Shown here in pieces: positions 62,276 to 64,000 of a stretch of 64,000 bases of DNA. The stretch's first letter is position 1, and the number at the start of each line of letters is the position of its first letter. Origin of the DNA: Palsa-504 sp963839095 (GTDB lineage Bacteria; Actinomycetota; Actinomycetes; Streptosporangiales; Streptosporangiaceae); NCBI GenBank assembly GCA_963839095.1, contig CAWIUF010000056.1:124001-188000 (forward strand). The letters are read 5' to 3'. The notes below the pieces were generated by a model that was not told the DNA's origin, did no database searches, and saw nothing but the letters and a program-made list of their open reading frames with translations. The position numbers and the translations under genes are program-made.

Positions 62276-64000
62276 CTAGCCACCGCGCAGCAGGATGATC
62301 GTCGCGTCCATGTCCTCGGGCCGAACCAGCACGTCGCGCGCCTTGGAGCCCTCGCTCGGCCCGACGACATCCCTGCTCTCCAGCAGGTCCATCAGCCGCC
62401 CGGCCTTGGCGAAGCCGACCCGCAGCTTGCGCTGCAGCATCGACGTGGAGCCGAACTGGGTGGAGATGATCAGCTCGGCCGCCTGGATCAGCAGGTCCAG
62501 GTCGTCGCCGATCTCGGCGTCGATCTCGCGGGACTTCTCCGGCACGGCCGCGACGTCTTCGCGGTAGGTCGGCTCGGCCTGCTTCTTGCAGTGCACGACG
62601 ATGTCGCGGATTTCCTTCTCCGACACGAACGCGTTCTGCAGCCGGACCGGCTTGGACGCGCCCATCGGCAGGAACAGGGCGTCGCCCTGGCCGACCAGCT
62701 TCTCCGCGCCCGGCTGGTCCAGGATGACCCGCGAGTCGGCCAGCGAGGAGGTGGCGAACGCCAGCCGGGACGGCACGTTGGCCTTGATCAGGCCGGTCAC
62801 CACGTCCACGCTCGGGCGCTGGGTAGCGAGGACAAGGTGAATGCCGGCCGCCCGGGCCAGCTGGGTGATCCGGACCACGGAGTCTTCCACGTCGCGCGGG
62901 GCCACCATCATCAGGTCCGCGAGCTCGTCCACGATCACCAGCAGGTACGGGTACGGCTGGTAGACCCGCTCGCTGCCCGGCGGTGGCTTGAGCTGGCCCG
63001 CACGCACCGCCTTGTTGAAGTCGTCCACGTGCCGGAACCCGCTGGCGGCCAGGTCGTCGTAGCGGCGCTCCATCTCCCCGACCACCCAGTCCAGCGCCTC
63101 GGCCGCCTTCTTCGGGCTGGTGATGATCGGCGTGATCAGGTGCGGGATGCCGTCGTAGATGGTCAGCTCGACCCGCTTGGGGTCGATCAGGATCATCCGC
63201 ACCTCATCCGGCGTGGACCGGGTCAGGATCGAGGTAATCAGCCCATTGAGGCAGACGCTCTTGCCCGCGCCAGTCGCACCGGCAATGAGCACGTGCGGCA
63301 TCTTGGCCAGGTTGGCCACCAGCACGTGCCCCTCGACGTCCTTGCCCAGGCCCACCACCATCGGGTGATGGTCGCTCAGCGCCACCTGGGACTTGAGCAC
63401 GTCGCCGAGGCTGACGACTTCCTTGTCGGTGTTCGGGATCTCCACCCCGATCGCCGACTTGCCCGGGATCGGGGAGATGATCCGGACATCGGCCGACTTC
63501 ACCGCGTAGGAGATGTTCTTGGACAGCTGGGTGACCCGCTCCACCTTGACCGCCGGGCCCAGCGAGATCTCGTACCTCGTCACCGTCGGCCCCCGGGTGA
63601 ACCCGGTCACCACCGCGTCCACCTGGAACTGCTCGAGCACCTCGGTCAGCGCTTCGACCACGATGTCGTTAGCCCGGGTCCGCTGCTTGGGCGCCGATCC
63701 CGGCCGCAGCAGCGCGGTCGGCGGCAGCGTGTACGCCACCGCGTCACCCGCGTTGAGCGTGAGCTGCTCCGGGTTCCGCAGCGGAGCGGACGGCGCGGGC
63801 ACGGTGAAGGCGGGCGGCGCGGGCTCGGGGGCCGGGGGCTCCGGCCGGGCCGGGCGCGCCGGGGCGTCCGGGCCGTCACCGCCGTCGAAGGCCAGCGCCT
63901 CCGCCAGTCCTTCGGCGCCGTCCGGGCGGCGGCCCGAAGCCCCGCCGGCCACCAGCTTGCCGCGCTTGGCCTCCGGCTCGATCAGCGGCGTGTCGTACGG
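62276..64000 (-). CDS. ftsK: DNA translocase FtsK/SpoIIIE, C-terminal part
   Basis: The frame is open to the window edge, giving at least 574 C-terminal residues. They comprise a Pro-rich linker, the alpha domain (LEQFQVDAVVTGFTRGPTVT), the motor with Walker A GATGAGKS and Walker B LLVIVDELADLM, and the gamma winged helix (TSMLQRKLRVGFAKAGRLMD). FtsK moves chromosomal DNA through the division septum. The N-terminal membrane domain lies outside the window. The gene order towards rodZ-like, rimO, pgsA, cinA and clgR is conserved in actinomycetes. Confidence 0.96.
   Translation of the reverse strand, partial: PYDTPLIEPEAKRGKLVAGGASGRRPDGAEGLAEALAFDGGDGPDAPARPARPEPPAPEPAPPAFTVPAPSAPLRNPEQLTLNAGDAVAYTLPPTALLRPGSAPKQRTRANDIVVEALTEVLEQFQVDAVVTGFTRGPTVTRYEISLGPAVKVERVTQLSKNISYAVKSADVRIISPIPGKSAIGVEIPNTDKEVVSLGDVLKSQVALSDHHPMVVGLGKDVEGHVLVANLAKMPHVLIAGATGAGKSVCLNGLITSILTRSTPDEVRMILIDPKRVELTIYDGIPHLITPIITSPKKAAEALDWVVGEMERRYDDLAASGFRHVDDFNKAVRAGQLKPPPGSERVYQPYPYLLVIVDELADLMMVAPRDVEDSVVRITQLARAAGIHLVLATQRPSVDVVTGLIKANVPSRLAFATSSLADSRVILDQPGAEKLVGQGDALFLPMGASKPVRLQNAFVSEKEIRDIVVHCKKQAEPTYREDVAAVPEKSREIDAEIGDDLDLLIQAAELIISTQFGSTSMLQRKLRVGFAKAGRLMDLLESRDVVGPSEGSKARDVLVRPEDMDATIILLRGG

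Overview
The window is very GC-rich, codes with a strong third-position G/C bias and has GTG starts and GGAGG-type ribosome sites. It ends in the conserved run ftsK - rodZ-like - rimO - pgsA - cinA(C) - clgR. This points to an actinomycete, probably Streptosporangiales/Treboniales or a Streptomyces relative. Species cannot be told from this sequence alone. No rRNA, tRNA, CRISPR array, intact insertion sequence or prophage was seen.

Layout. 0-9 kb: a truncated glycoside hydrolase diverging from a LuxR/NB-ARC regulator, an NTF2-fold protein diverging from an ECF sigma factor, a hypothetical protein, an EF-G paralogue and an exonuclease. 9-14.4 kb: an MFS pump, a CocE-type hydrolase and two toxin-antitoxin pairs facing each other. 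14.4-23.5 kb: catabolic enzymes (indolepyruvate ferredoxin oxidoreductase, two alpha/beta hydrolases, an SMP-30 lactonase and a flavin monooxygenase diverging from a TetR gene) and a roadblock protein. 23.6-35 kb: two coupled transglutaminases, a four-helix membrane protein, a large PLP decarboxylase, a divergent EF-Tu, an ATP-grasp enzyme and two paralogous serine hydrolases transcribed divergently. 35-36.6 kb: decayed genes. 37-40.8 kb: an amino-sugar/muropeptide cluster (beta-lactamase-fold hydrolase, BadF sugar kinase, SIS protein, RpiR regulator). 41-48.6 kb: a zeta-toxin-like protein, an MFS/HxlR pair, an amino-acid permease and an NB-ARC/TPR protein. 48.9-55.5 kb: a ROK repressor diverging from a sugar ABC transporter and a NagZ-type beta-N-acetylhexosaminidase. 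55.8-64 kb: a GT-C membrane protein, an Rrf2 regulator and the conserved clgR-to-ftsK block.

Two regions probably cooperate in recovering cell-wall amino sugars. The ROK-regulated transporter and NagZ would import and cleave GlcNAc- or MurNAc-containing fragments. The 37-40.8 kb cluster would remove peptide, phosphorylate the sugar and isomerise it.

Many otherwise intact genes are interrupted by one-base frameshifts, usually one extra base in a G/C run. Because pgsA, normally essential, is among them, most are probably sequence errors and such genes are given at full length with the break noted. The 35-36.6 kb remnants look genuinely decayed: several lesions each, and one TAG where a Trp codon is expected.
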